From Tardiphaga sp. P9-11 (GTDB lineage Bacteria > Pseudomonadota > Alphaproteobacteria > Rhizobiales > Xanthobacteraceae), in the NCBI RefSeq assembly GCF_008329525.1, contig NZ_NPKQ01000001.1, forward strand, positions 1-64,000: a stretch of DNA of 64,000 nt, in the 5' to 3' direction. The notes under the pieces were generated by a model, which ran no database searches, had not been told where the DNA came from, and saw nothing but the letters and a program-made list of their open reading frames with translations. Shown in pieces: positions 1-7,762 of the stretch. The position numbers and the translations under genes are program-made. Position 1 is the first letter of the stretch; each line of letters opens with the position of its first letter.

Positions 1-692
1 ACCGCCGAAGTCTTTCGTCCGACCTCGCTTCAGAAGCCGAAGCTTCATCAGACGAGATCCGCAAGGACTCCGCCGTCCACGTTTCTCTTTCTTCAATTTA
101 ACTTGTCAAACAGCCCAACGCCGAAGCATTGCCCTCCCCGGTAGGGAGAAAATTTCGTTCTGATCATTCCTAGTGGAAGTCATCAGGCTGCGTCTCGAAA
201 GACTGTGTGCAGCGCCCCGAAGGGAGTGAACCTATAGGCCGGGGTTTCGAGAGACGCAACAGCTTTTTTGAAAAAAATGCGACGCAGCAAAATTATTCGA
301 TGTTTCTTTTCATGCGCGCGTGATCGCACGACGCAACTCTCGCAATTACCCACAAGCGTGACACGCGGAAATGCCTTTGTTTACGGGCCTTGCAGCCCTT
401 CGGCTGATGCGCACGCGGAAATCTTCGCGGCAAGAACGACCAAATGCACTCGGTGTGTTTCTGCGTTGCTGCATCCATCACACTTCGCGCTGCACACGAT
501 GTTGCGCATTTTAATGCAGATGCGTTTTCCGGCTGCAGTGCGCCCGCGGAGTTCTGCCACATATATGGCAGGCTAGTTGACAGAGTGATGTCGGGTTGAT
601 CGCTGATCGGAAATCGGCGAGGGCACAATGTCTGGGTGCCTGCAGACACGACAAGCACAAGGGCTAAGCTTCCTCGTTGCTGTCGCCACGTG
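1..692. other. Gene-poor left edge
   Basis: About 690 bases with no coding region I can support. Short open frames exist on both strands (for example 268-576 plus and 293-658 minus), but their translations are cysteine- and arginine-rich and lack family features, and no frame has a convincing ribosome binding site. The stretch holds a strong hairpin with a T-tract (187-268, listed separately), a small TGCCA/TGGCA hairpin at 555-570, and a TTGACA hexamer at 577-582 without a clear -10 partner. The left end may be the tail of a transcript that starts outside the window. Confidence 0.5.
187..268 (+). terminator. Long hairpin with T-tract; terminator or 3' end of a small RNA
   Basis: The left arm TGCGTCTCGAAA (189-200) pairs with TTTCGAGAGACGCA (245-258) with a two-base bulge. 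An inner CCCCG/CGGGG stem and an AGG/CCT pair lie inside it. The structure is followed by TTTTTT at 264-269. It is longer and more elaborate than a simple intrinsic terminator, so it may be the 3' part of a structured non-coding RNA rather than only the terminator of a gene to the left. I could not match it to 6S, SRP RNA or tmRNA by eye. Confidence 0.55.
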
Positions 693-1250
693 TTACCGCA
701 CCACGCCCGAGATAAATCCCGGTTTGCGGCGCGGCGGCTTGATGTCGTTCTTCAGGAAACACCGGGCGTTCTTTCCGGCATAGCCGGGGCGCGCAAAGGT
801 CCAGGCGCGGCATTTGTTGTCGCCCTGGCAGGCATCGCGGCAGGCATCGCCACGCTCGGCCTTGTCGTCATTCTTGATCTCGAACGAGCGATAGTCGCCG
901 CCAAAGCGATCGGTCGAGGTTTCCACCGGGCCGGTGCGGGGCTCGATAACGCCGGCGCCGCGCACGCCGGAGACGCAGCAATAGCTCTCGATCCGTGGCG
1001 GCACCTTGTCTTTCAGCCAGCACACGGCGTTTTCGGAATTGTCGCTCGGGTAATTGAAACTCCAGGCGCGGCACTTCTTGTCGCGCTCGCAGATCAGTGC
1101 GCATTCGGCGGGATCGCCGGACTGCGAGACCGAGCGCGAATAATCACCGCCGGGGCGATCGAAATTGGTTTGCGCCTCGGCAGGCGTAATGGCTGCCAGC
1201 AACAGCATGGCGAAGGCTGTCAGACACGCTCTGAACAGGTTCCTCGGCAT
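693..1250 (-). CDS. Secreted protein with two PAN/Apple domains
   Basis: 185 residues. The first ~26 form a Sec signal peptide with a likely cut after PAEA. Two tandem PAN-type modules follow, about 28-95 and 113-185. Each opens with a D-R-x-G-G-D-Y segment and carries the spaced cysteines and the CRAW(S/T)F core, then a CWLK or CFLK motif. PAN domains mediate protein or carbohydrate binding outside the cytoplasm, and small PAN_4 proteins of this size are common in Bradyrhizobium relatives. The frame on the opposite strand (636-1259) is a shadow. The gene stands alone downstream of gshA. The ligand is unknown. Confidence 0.85.
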   Translation of the reverse strand: MPRNLFRACLTAFAMLLLAAITPAEAQTNFDRPGGDYSRSVSQSGDPAECALICERDKKCRAWSFNYPSDNSENAVCWLKDKVPPRIESYCCVSGVRGAGVIEPRTGPVETSTDRFGGDYRSFEIKNDDKAERGDACRDACQGDNKCRAWTFARPGYAGKNARCFLKNDIKPPRRKPGFISGVVR

Positions 1251-1357
1251 GCGGGATGACTTTCAGCGGTTTGCAACGGCGTGAAGAAGAGTGCCATTGG
1301 AACGCCGGCCACCTGTACCGTGGATGAACGGATTTTCAGCTCGGCCAAGCGGCTGAT

Positions 1358-2728
1358 CTAGAAGCAGTATTCCTTATAGGCCGGTGCAACCGAGCCTTCC
1401 CAGGCACCATGGAACTTGTCGAGCATCTGTTCGGCCGGAGTCTTTCCGGCATCCAGGATCTGATCGAGCGCCTCCAGATGACGGGATTCGTCGCGGCCAT
1501 GCGCATCCAGCCTGGCGCGGCGGCGCAAGCCGCCATGGGCCAGCAGCAGACACTCCTTGGCGATCTCGAACAGATAGCGATCCTTGACCTTGGCCTTGAA
1601 GCCCATCTTCGGCACGTCATCGCGCAGCGCCTGGCGCTCCTGGGCAGTCCAGTGCTTGACGATGTCCCAGGCGGCATCGAGGGCGCTGTCATCGTAAAGC
1701 AGGCCGACCCAGAACGCAGACAGTGCCGGCAAGCGATCCGACGGCACACCATCGGCACCGCGCATTTCGAGATAACGCTTTAGACGGACTTCGGGGAAGA
1801 TCGTCGAGAGATGATTGGCCCAATCCGACAGCGTCGGCCGCTCGCCGGGCATCTTCTCATTCTTGCCCGCGAAGAAATCGCGGAAAGACGAACCGGACAC
1901 ATCGATATAGTTGTCGCCGCGCTTGACGAAATACATGGGCACATCAAGCGCATAATCAACCCAACGCTCGAAACCCATGCCGTCTTCGAACGCCCACGGG
2001 ATCATACCCGAGCGCGCATTGTCGGTGTCGCGCCAGACTTCGGACCGGAACGACAGGAAGCCATTCGGCTTGCCTTCGGTGAACGGCGAATTCGCGAACA
2101 AAGCCGTGGCGATCGGCTGCAGCGCAACGGAGACGCGGAGCTTCTTGACCATGTCGGCTTCGGAGGAGAAGTCGAGATTGGTCTGCACGGTACAGGTCCG
2201 GTACATCATATCCAGACCATACTGGCCCACTTTGGGCATGTAGTTGGTCATGATCTTGTAGCGGCCCTTGGGCATCACCGGGATCTGCGCACGCGACCAG
2301 GACGGCGTGAGGCCGAGGCCCAAAAATCCGATGCCGAGCGGTGTCGCCACTTCGCGCACCTGCGCCAGATGCGCCATCAATTCGGATTGCGTCTGATGAA
2401 CCGTCTCCACCGGCGCGCCGGACAGTTCGAACTGGCCACCGGGCTCCAGCGAGATCGCGCCGCCGCCGGTGACATCATAGAGGCCGATGATATTGCCGGC
2501 TTCCATGATCGGTTCCCAGCCGAGCAGATGCTTCATGCCGTCCAGCACCGCACCGATGCCCCGCGAGCCTTCGTAAGGCACGGGGTTGTGACCCTGCAAC
2601 GTGAACGGCGTTTTTTCGTGTTCGGTGCCGATGCGGAATTCCGATGGCGGCTTCACACCCGCCGCCAGCCACGCCACGAGTTCGTCGCGCGACTGCAGCG
2701 GCGTCATATCGATTTGGTCACGCGCCAT
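1358..2728 (-). CDS. gshA: Glutamate-cysteine ligase (glutathione biosynthesis step 1)
   Basis: 456 residues from the ATG at 2728. The open frame extends to a TTG at 2755, but that adds ten residues atypical of the family. The enzyme joins L-glutamate and L-cysteine with ATP to give gamma-glutamylcysteine in the cytoplasm. It belongs to the plant/alphaproteobacterial class: RIGTEHEKTPF at about 32-42 (substrate/ATP site), SLEPGGQFELSGAP at about 93-106, a downstream YMPKVGQYGLDMM segment, and the conserved YKEYC-F ending. The length fits the family. It lies 96 bp downstream of the marR-type gene on the same strand, with a glutathione S-transferase diverging beyond, so the three form a glutathione locus. 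Confidence 0.95.
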   Translation of the reverse strand: MARDQIDMTPLQSRDELVAWLAAGVKPPSEFRIGTEHEKTPFTLQGHNPVPYEGSRGIGAVLDGMKHLLGWEPIMEAGNIIGLYDVTGGGAISLEPGGQFELSGAPVETVHQTQSELMAHLAQVREVATPLGIGFLGLGLTPSWSRAQIPVMPKGRYKIMTNYMPKVGQYGLDMMYRTCTVQTNLDFSSEADMVKKLRVSVALQPIATALFANSPFTEGKPNGFLSFRSEVWRDTDNARSGMIPWAFEDGMGFERWVDYALDVPMYFVKRGDNYIDVSGSSFRDFFAGKNEKMPGERPTLSDWANHLSTIFPEVRLKRYLEMRGADGVPSDRLPALSAFWVGLLYDDSALDAAWDIVKHWTAQERQALRDDVPKMGFKAKVKDRYLFEIAKECLLLAHGGLRRRARLDAHGRDESRHLEALDQILDAGKTPAEQMLDKFHGAWEGSVAPAYKEYCF

Positions 2729-2824
2729 GAAAATTCCGAATGAAAAGCGCTGCAATCAGTTGCGCGCGGTGTCGGGGACGCCCGCGGCCCATGCGGGCTG
2801 CGAACGCAGGCAAAAATTTAAGGT

Positions 2825-3325
2825 TCATCGCGCCGGCGCGGCGTCTCTGGCGGCCGGCGACGTCACTGTCGGTGCCGCTTCTTGGCACGCGCAGCCGAGC
2901 CGGTCGAGCAGGCCGCACAGTTTTGCTGCATCTGCGTCGGACAGTTTCGAGCCGACATGTTTCTCGATCGCTGTTGAGTAGGCGCAGCCCATCTTCTTAT
3001 GCAACTCGCGCCCGGCAGCCGTGATTTCGACGAACAGGCCGCGCTTGTCCATCTTGCATTCGCGGCGTGCAGCCAGACCTTCGTCGACCAAACGATCGAT
3101 AAGCCGCGATGTCGAATATTGCGGTATCAGCATCTGCTTTTCGAGCTCGACCGGGCGCATCTCGCCGGTCGGCGAGCGCGACAGCTCGGCCAGCGCGTCG
3201 TACCATGCGAGCGGCGGAAAGCCGGCGCGCTTGAGGTCCTGCTCGACGCCGTCCAGCACCCGGCTCTGGATTCGCATCAGGCGGATCCAGGCGGCTGTCG
3301 CCTCGGTGGAAGGTTTACGTTTCAT
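2825..3325 (-). CDS. MarR-family transcriptional regulator
   Basis: 166 residues with a MarR-type winged helix: recognition-helix region around SRLIDRLVDEGLAARR (73-88) and wing around CKMDKRGLFVEIT (90-102). MarR dimers usually bind palindromes in the divergent promoter and are released by a ligand or by cysteine oxidation. Five cysteines (about residues 90, 114, 137, 145, 147) make thiol sensing possible, but that is inference. The gene diverges from a glutathione S-transferase across a 125-bp gap that holds two ATGCAG-N-TGCAT elements, and it could read through into gshA. The likely job is control of the GST, and perhaps of gshA. Confidence 0.9.
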   Translation of the reverse strand: MKRKPSTEATAAWIRLMRIQSRVLDGVEQDLKRAGFPPLAWYDALAELSRSPTGEMRPVELEKQMLIPQYSTSRLIDRLVDEGLAARRECKMDKRGLFVEITAAGRELHKKMGCAYSTAIEKHVGSKLSDADAAKLCGLLDRLGCACQEAAPTVTSPAARDAAPAR

Positions 3326-3363
3326 GACTCAGTCCAAATGGTGGCGGCACCCTAGCCCATTTG

Positions 3364-3375
3364 ATGCAGCTGCAT
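3364..3375. promoter_or_regulatory. Candidate MarR operator 1
   Basis: ATGCAGCTGCAT, the core of a perfect 18-bp palindrome TTGATGCAGCTGCATCAA at 3361-3378, in the gap between the marR-type gene and gst. It sits just upstream of a TTGACT -35-like hexamer (3381-3386). MarR proteins typically bind 16-20-bp palindromes in this position. Confidence 0.7.
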
Positions 3376-3391
3376 CAATCTTGACTCTTTC

Positions 3392-3403
3392 ATGCAGATG
3401 CAT
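3392..3403. promoter_or_regulatory. Candidate MarR operator 2
   Basis: ATGCAGATGCAT differs from operator 1 by one central base and lies 28 bp (centre to centre) downstream. It falls between the TTGACT at 3381-3386 and a TTTAGT (3403-3408) that could act as the -10 of the gst promoter with a 16-bp spacer. A protein bound here would block RNA polymerase. Confidence 0.65.
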
Positions 3404-3450
3404 TTAGTCACCCGCGTGGTTAAACCAATGTCTTCAGGGAGGAATTTTCG

Positions 3451-4065
3451 ATGAAGCTGTATTATTCGCCAGGCGCCTGCTCGCTCTCGCCTCATATCGC
3501 ACTTCTCGAAGCCGGCCTGCCTTACGATCTCGTGAAGGTCGACCTCAAAGCCAAGAAGCTGGAAAATGGCGATGACTATCTCGCCATCAACCCAAAGGGC
3601 CAGGTGCCCGCGCTCGGCCTGGACAGCGGTGACCTCGTTACCGAAGGTCCGGTCATCGTGCAGTACATCGCCGACCAGGCTGCCGCCAAGAATCTGGCGC
3701 CTGCCAACGGCAGCGACGCACGCCGCCAGCTGCAGGAGTATCTTGGCTTCATCAACGGCGAGCTGCACAAGAACTTCAGCCCCCTGTTCCAGCCGGTGTT
3801 CGACGACGAGGTGAAGGGCTTCTTCAGGACGCGCCTGATGGGCAAGTTCAAATATCTCGATGGCCAGCTCGCGGGTAAGGACTACCTGCTCGGCAAGGAT
3901 TTCAGCGTCGCCGACGGCTATCTGTTCGTGATGCTGAAATGGGCCGACCGGATGAGCATCGACCTCTCCGAGTTCAAGAACCTGATGGCCTACAAGGACC
4001 GCGTCGCGGCCCGCCCGCAGGTGCAGGCTGCGCTGGAGAAGGAAGGCCTGATGAAGGCGGCGTAA
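3451..4065 (+). CDS. Glutathione S-transferase, beta class
   Basis: 204 residues. An N-terminal thioredoxin-like domain (1-80) begins MKLYYSPGACSLSPH, with Cys10 in the position used by bacterial beta-class GSTs. NPKGQVPAL carries the cis-proline and EGPVIVQYIAD the glutathione gamma-glutamyl contact. A helical C-terminal domain follows. It conjugates glutathione to electrophiles or protects against oxidants in the cytosol. A strong AGGGAGGA ribosome site lies about 10 bases upstream. Transcription diverges from the MarR regulator across two operator-like palindromes, and a perfect hairpin terminator follows at 4093. Confidence 0.93.
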   Translation: MKLYYSPGACSLSPHIALLEAGLPYDLVKVDLKAKKLENGDDYLAINPKGQVPALGLDSGDLVTEGPVIVQYIADQAAAKNLAPANGSDARRQLQEYLGFINGELHKNFSPLFQPVFDDEVKGFFRTRLMGKFKYLDGQLAGKDYLLGKDFSVADGYLFVMLKWADRMSIDLSEFKNLMAYKDRVAARPQVQAALEKEGLMKAA

Positions 4066-4092
4066 GCCGACTGCATCAAGTGAGAATGCGAA

Positions 4093-4127
4093 AGGGCCGG
4101 ATCGATGATCCGGCCCTCTTTTGTTTG
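4093..4127. terminator. Intrinsic terminator, probably bidirectional
   Basis: AGGGCCGGATC (4093-4103) pairs perfectly with GATCCGGCCCT (4107-4117) around a 3-base loop, followed by CTTTTGTTTG. It lies between the convergent gst and FadB-type genes and could stop transcripts from both sides. Confidence 0.85.
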
Positions 4128-4145
4128 TGAAAAGGTAAGGTCCGC

Positions 4146-6362
4146 TTACGCTGCAGCCAGCTTCTTCGGCGGGAAGCGGCCATAGAACGTCTCGCCCTTG
4201 GCGGCCATGTCTTCGAGCAGCTTCGGTGGCGTGAAGCGGGAGCCGTATTTGGCTTCGAGCTTGTGGCAGAGTTCGACGAACTTCTTGGTTCCCATGAAGT
4301 CGATATAGCTCAGCGCACCGCCGGTGAACGGCGCGAAGCCGAAACCAAGGATCGAGCCGACATCGGCCTCGCGCGGATCGACGATCACGTGATCCTCGAC
4401 CGTGCGCGCGGCTTCCACCGCCTGCACGACCAGGAAGCGCTGCTTCAGCTCCTCGATATCCAGCGTGTCGGGATCGACCGGCTTCGGCAGCAGCGGGGCG
4501 ATGCCCTTCCAGAGAGCTTTCGAGCCCTTGCCCTTCGGCGGATACTCGTAGAAGCCCTTGCCATTCTTGCGACCGAAGCGCTCCTGCTTCTCCACCATCT
4601 CGACGATCAGCTTCTTCTGCGCCTGATCGACGGCCTGCGAACCCAGATCGGCTTCGGTGGCCTTCATGATCTTCAGCACCAGATCGAGCGCGATCTCGTC
4701 CGACAGCGACAGCGGCCCGACCGGCATACCGGCCATCTTGGCGGTGTTCTCGATCATCGCCGGCGGCACGCCCTCAAGCAGCATTTCGAGGCCTTCGGCC
4801 GTAAAGCGCAGCACGCAGCGATTGGCGAAGAAGCCGCGGCTATCATTCACGACGATCGGCGTCTTGCCGATGACGCGGACATAATCCAGCGCAGTCGCCA
4901 GCGCGACGTCGCCGGTATTCTTGCCGACGATGACCTCCACCAGCATCATCTTCTCGACCGGCGAGAAGAAGTGAATGCCAATGAATTTCGACTGGTCGGC
5001 GAACTCTTCGGCCAGCGAGTTGATCGGCAGCGTCGAGGTGTTCGACGCGATGATCGCGCCATCCTTCAGCAGCGACTGCACTTTCTTATAGATCTCGGCC
5101 TTCACGGCGCGGTCCTCGAACACGGCCTCAATGACGAGGTCGCAGTCCTTGATCACATCGAAATCGGCCGTTGCCGTGATCTTGGCCATCAAGGCGGTCT
5201 TGTCGGCTTCCTTGGCGCGGCCCTTCGCGATCAGAGCATCGATGGCCGCGATGCAATGACCGAGGCCCTTGTCGGCGCTGGCCTGGTCGCGGTCGATCAG
5301 CACCACGTCCATGCCGCCACGTGCCGAGACGAAGCCGACTGACGCACCCATGAAGCCAGCGCCGATGACGGCGAGCTTCTTGACCTTGGTCGGCGGCACG
5401 TTCTGCGGGCGACGCGCACCCTTGTTGAGCTCCTGCATCGACAGGAACAGGCTGCGGATCATCGCCGCCGCTTCCTTGGTCTGCAGGATATGCGCGAACT
5501 GACGGGACTCGACGCGCAGCGCCGCATCCATCGGCACCTGCAGGCCTTCATAGACGCACTGCATCACCGCACGCGCGGCCGGATAATTGTCGAAGGTCTC
5601 GCGGCGATAGATCGCGTTGCCAGCCGGGAACATCATCATGCCCTGCTTGGAGTAGACGGGACCACCGGGCAGCCTGAAACCCTTCTCGTCCCAGGGCGCC
5701 ACGGGTTTTCCACCAGCCTTGATCCACTCCTTCGCAGCGGTGATGAGATCAGCGGCCGGTACGATCGCGCCGACGATGCCCATCGCCTTCGCCTTGACGA
5801 GATTGATCGCCTCGCCCTTCAGCAGCATCTGCATCGTGTCCTGCGGCTGCAGCATGCGCGCGAGGCGCTGGGTGCCGCCGCCGCCGGGGAACAGGCCGAC
5901 CTTGATTTCGGGCAGGCCGAGGCGCGTCTTCGGGTTTTCTGCAGCAACGCGATAGTGGCAGGCCAGCGTCAGTTCGAACGCGCCGCCGAGCGCAAGGCCG
6001 TTGATGGCCGCGACCCATGGCTTGCCCGATGTTTCAATCTTGCGCAGCGTCAGCGACAGCTTGCGGCTCTCGTCGAACAGCATCTGCTGCGCGGCTTCCT
6101 CGCCCTTGGCTGCCTTGGTCTCGGCAAACACCTTGCCCATGCCTTCAAGCATCGACAGATCGGCACCGGCCGAGAAAGCTTCCTTGCCGGAGGTGATGAC
6201 GACGCCCTTCACGGCGGCATCCGCAGTGGTCTGATCGACGATCGCCCCGAGTTCCTTGATGGTCGCTACGTCGAGCACGTTCATCGAACGGCCGGAAATA
6301 TCCCAGGTGACGAGGGCGATGCCGTCGGCGTCGGTCTCAACCTTGAAATTCTTGAAGGTCAT
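4146..6362 (-). CDS. FadB/FadJ-type enoyl-CoA hydratase / 3-hydroxyacyl-CoA dehydrogenase
   Basis: 738 residues, the normal size of the fused multifunctional beta-oxidation protein. The N-terminal crotonase domain (about 1-200) shows the oxyanion-hole segments SAGADLSMLEG and GLALGGAFELTLACH. The 3-hydroxyacyl-CoA dehydrogenase domain starts near residue 330 with the NAD-binding AVIGAGFMGASVG and continues with NTSTLPI and FFSPVEKM, then the C-terminal dehydrogenase modules. It hydrates trans-2-enoyl-CoA and oxidises the product to 3-ketoacyl-CoA. It starts 12 bp after the thiolase stop, so the two are co-transcribed as a fadA/fadB-like pair. The long frame on the opposite strand is a shadow. 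Confidence 0.95.
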   Translation of the reverse strand: MTFKNFKVETDADGIALVTWDISGRSMNVLDVATIKELGAIVDQTTADAAVKGVVITSGKEAFSAGADLSMLEGMGKVFAETKAAKGEEAAQQMLFDESRKLSLTLRKIETSGKPWVAAINGLALGGAFELTLACHYRVAAENPKTRLGLPEIKVGLFPGGGGTQRLARMLQPQDTMQMLLKGEAINLVKAKAMGIVGAIVPAADLITAAKEWIKAGGKPVAPWDEKGFRLPGGPVYSKQGMMMFPAGNAIYRRETFDNYPAARAVMQCVYEGLQVPMDAALRVESRQFAHILQTKEAAAMIRSLFLSMQELNKGARRPQNVPPTKVKKLAVIGAGFMGASVGFVSARGGMDVVLIDRDQASADKGLGHCIAAIDALIAKGRAKEADKTALMAKITATADFDVIKDCDLVIEAVFEDRAVKAEIYKKVQSLLKDGAIIASNTSTLPINSLAEEFADQSKFIGIHFFSPVEKMMLVEVIVGKNTGDVALATALDYVRVIGKTPIVVNDSRGFFANRCVLRFTAEGLEMLLEGVPPAMIENTAKMAGMPVGPLSLSDEIALDLVLKIMKATEADLGSQAVDQAQKKLIVEMVEKQERFGRKNGKGFYEYPPKGKGSKALWKGIAPLLPKPVDPDTLDIEELKQRFLVVQAVEAARTVEDHVIVDPREADVGSILGFGFAPFTGGALSYIDFMGTKKFVELCHKLEAKYGSRFTPPKLLEDMAAKGETFYGRFPPKKLAAA

Positions 6363-6374
6363 GTTGGCCGCTCC

Positions 6375-7583
6375 TTACACGCGTTCGATGATGGTGGCGG
6401 TGCCCATGCCGCCGCCGATGCAGAGGGTGACGAGGGCCGTCGATTTGTTGGTGCGCTCGAGTTCGTCCAGCACAGTGCCGAGAATCATCGCGCCGGTGGC
6501 CCCGAGCGGGTGGCCCATGGCGATAGCACCGCCGCAGACATTGATTTTCTCATTGTCGATATCGAAGGCCTGGATAAAGCGCAGCACTACCGAGGCGAAG
6601 GCTTCGTTGAGCTCGAACAGATCGATGTCCGACAGCTTCATGCCGGAACGCTCCAGCACCTTCTTGGTGACGTCCACCGGACCGGTGAGCATCATCGCCG
6701 GCTCGGAGCCGATATTGGCGAAGGCGCGAATCTTCGCGCGCGGCTTCAAGCCCGCCTTCTTGCCGGCCGCCTCGTTGCCGAGGAGCACGGCGCTCGCACC
6801 GTCGACGATACCCGACGAGTTGCCCGCGTGATGGACGTAGTTGACGCCTTCGATTTCCGGATGCGACTGGATCGCCACCGCATCGAAGCCGCCCATCTGG
6901 GCCATGGTCACGAAGGACGGCTGCAGCGCGGCCAGCGACTGCATCGTCGTGGACGGGCGCATATGCTCGTCCTTGGCCAGAATGGTGAGGCCGTTGATGT
7001 CCTTCACCGGAATGACCGAGTTCTTGAAGCGGCCTTCGTCCCAGGCCTTGGCAGCGCGCTGCTGGCTCTGCACCGAATAGGCATCGACGTCATCGCGGGA
7101 GAAACCGTATTTGGTTGCGATCAGATCGGCCGACACGCCCTGCGGCATGAAATAGGCGGGAACGGCGATCGACGGATCGACCGGCCATGCGCCACCGGCA
7201 GCACCAATGCCGACGCGGCTCATGCTCTCGGCGCCGCCGCCAATGGTCATTTCGTGCTGGCCAGACATGATCTGCGCCGCGGCAAAGTTCACGGCGTCGA
7301 GGCCGGAAGCGCAGAACCGGTTGATCTGGATGCCCGGCACGTCATTGCCATAGCCGGCCGAGAGGGCCGCCATGCGCGCGATATCGCCGCCGGCTTCGCC
7401 GACCGGATCGACCACGCCGAGGATGACGTCATCGATGGTGCCCGGCTTGAGGTTGTTGCGCTCCTTGAGCGCCTTCAGCGGTGCAGTAGCGAGCGCTAGC
7501 GCCGTCACCTCATGCAGCGAGCCATCGGCCTTGCCGCGGCCGCGCGGCGTGCGAACGTGATCGTAGATATATGCCTCGGGCAT
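6375..7583 (-). CDS. Acetyl-CoA C-acyltransferase (thiolase)
   Basis: 402 residues with all three thiolase signatures: nucleophile Cys91 in RFCASGLDAV, the His358 motif GGAIAMGHPLGATGA, and Cys388 in LCIGGGMGTA. It cleaves 3-ketoacyl-CoA with CoA in the last step of beta-oxidation. It is the upstream partner of the FadB-type gene (12-bp gap). A 178-bp gap with a palindromic repeat separates it from the acyl-CoA dehydrogenase on the same strand, so the three may be one operon in reaction order or two transcripts. Biosynthetic thiolase activity cannot be excluded, but the neighbour favours degradation. Confidence 0.94.
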   Translation of the reverse strand: MPEAYIYDHVRTPRGRGKADGSLHEVTALALATAPLKALKERNNLKPGTIDDVILGVVDPVGEAGGDIARMAALSAGYGNDVPGIQINRFCASGLDAVNFAAAQIMSGQHEMTIGGGAESMSRVGIGAAGGAWPVDPSIAVPAYFMPQGVSADLIATKYGFSRDDVDAYSVQSQQRAAKAWDEGRFKNSVIPVKDINGLTILAKDEHMRPSTTMQSLAALQPSFVTMAQMGGFDAVAIQSHPEIEGVNYVHHAGNSSGIVDGASAVLLGNEAAGKKAGLKPRAKIRAFANIGSEPAMMLTGPVDVTKKVLERSGMKLSDIDLFELNEAFASVVLRFIQAFDIDNEKINVCGGAIAMGHPLGATGAMILGTVLDELERTNKSTALVTLCIGGGMGTATIIERV

Positions 7584-7627
7584 GGTGTCTCCCTTGAGAT
7601 TGGCCGTGTTGTTCGGGCTTTAAACGC

Positions 7628-7728
7628 TGTCATCGCTCGGCTTGACCGGGCGGTCCAGTAGACTCCGACGTCTGCGCTTTCTCTGCGAAGTCTGTGTCTA
7701 CTGAATCCCCGCCTTCGCGGGGATAACA
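7628..7728. repeat. Palindromic intergenic repeat element (~100 bp)
   Basis: The two ends are inverted copies. TGTCATCG near 7628 and CCAGTAGAC (7654-7662) match GTCTACTGA (7696-7704) and GGATAACA (7721-7728) in reverse complement. Each arm also carries its own hairpin: CTCGG-CTTGA-CCGGG on the left and ATCCCCGCCTTCGCGGGGAT (7705-7724) on the right. Both half-motifs resemble dispersed short repeats of Bradyrhizobium-type genomes. It sits between the acyl-CoA dehydrogenase and thiolase genes, where it could tune transcript stability or partly terminate. Confidence 0.7.
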
Positions 7729-7762
7729 GTCCAAGTGTGTGGTGGCAGTGCAGTAGAGACTA

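Noticed and set aside
187-268. Identification of the hairpin as 6S RNA, SRP RNA or tmRNA
   Set aside because: None of the conserved sequence blocks of those RNAs could be matched by eye.
577-600. TTGACA promoter hexamer in the left non-coding stretch
   Set aside because: No -10 at the right spacing, and the next gene reads on the other strand.
5490-7499. Long plus-strand open frame (669 codons) opposite the thiolase and FadB-type genes
   Set aside because: It is antisense to well-supported genes with intact catalytic motifs; its translation is His/Arg/Asp-rich with no family, as expected for the third-position GC bias of this genome.
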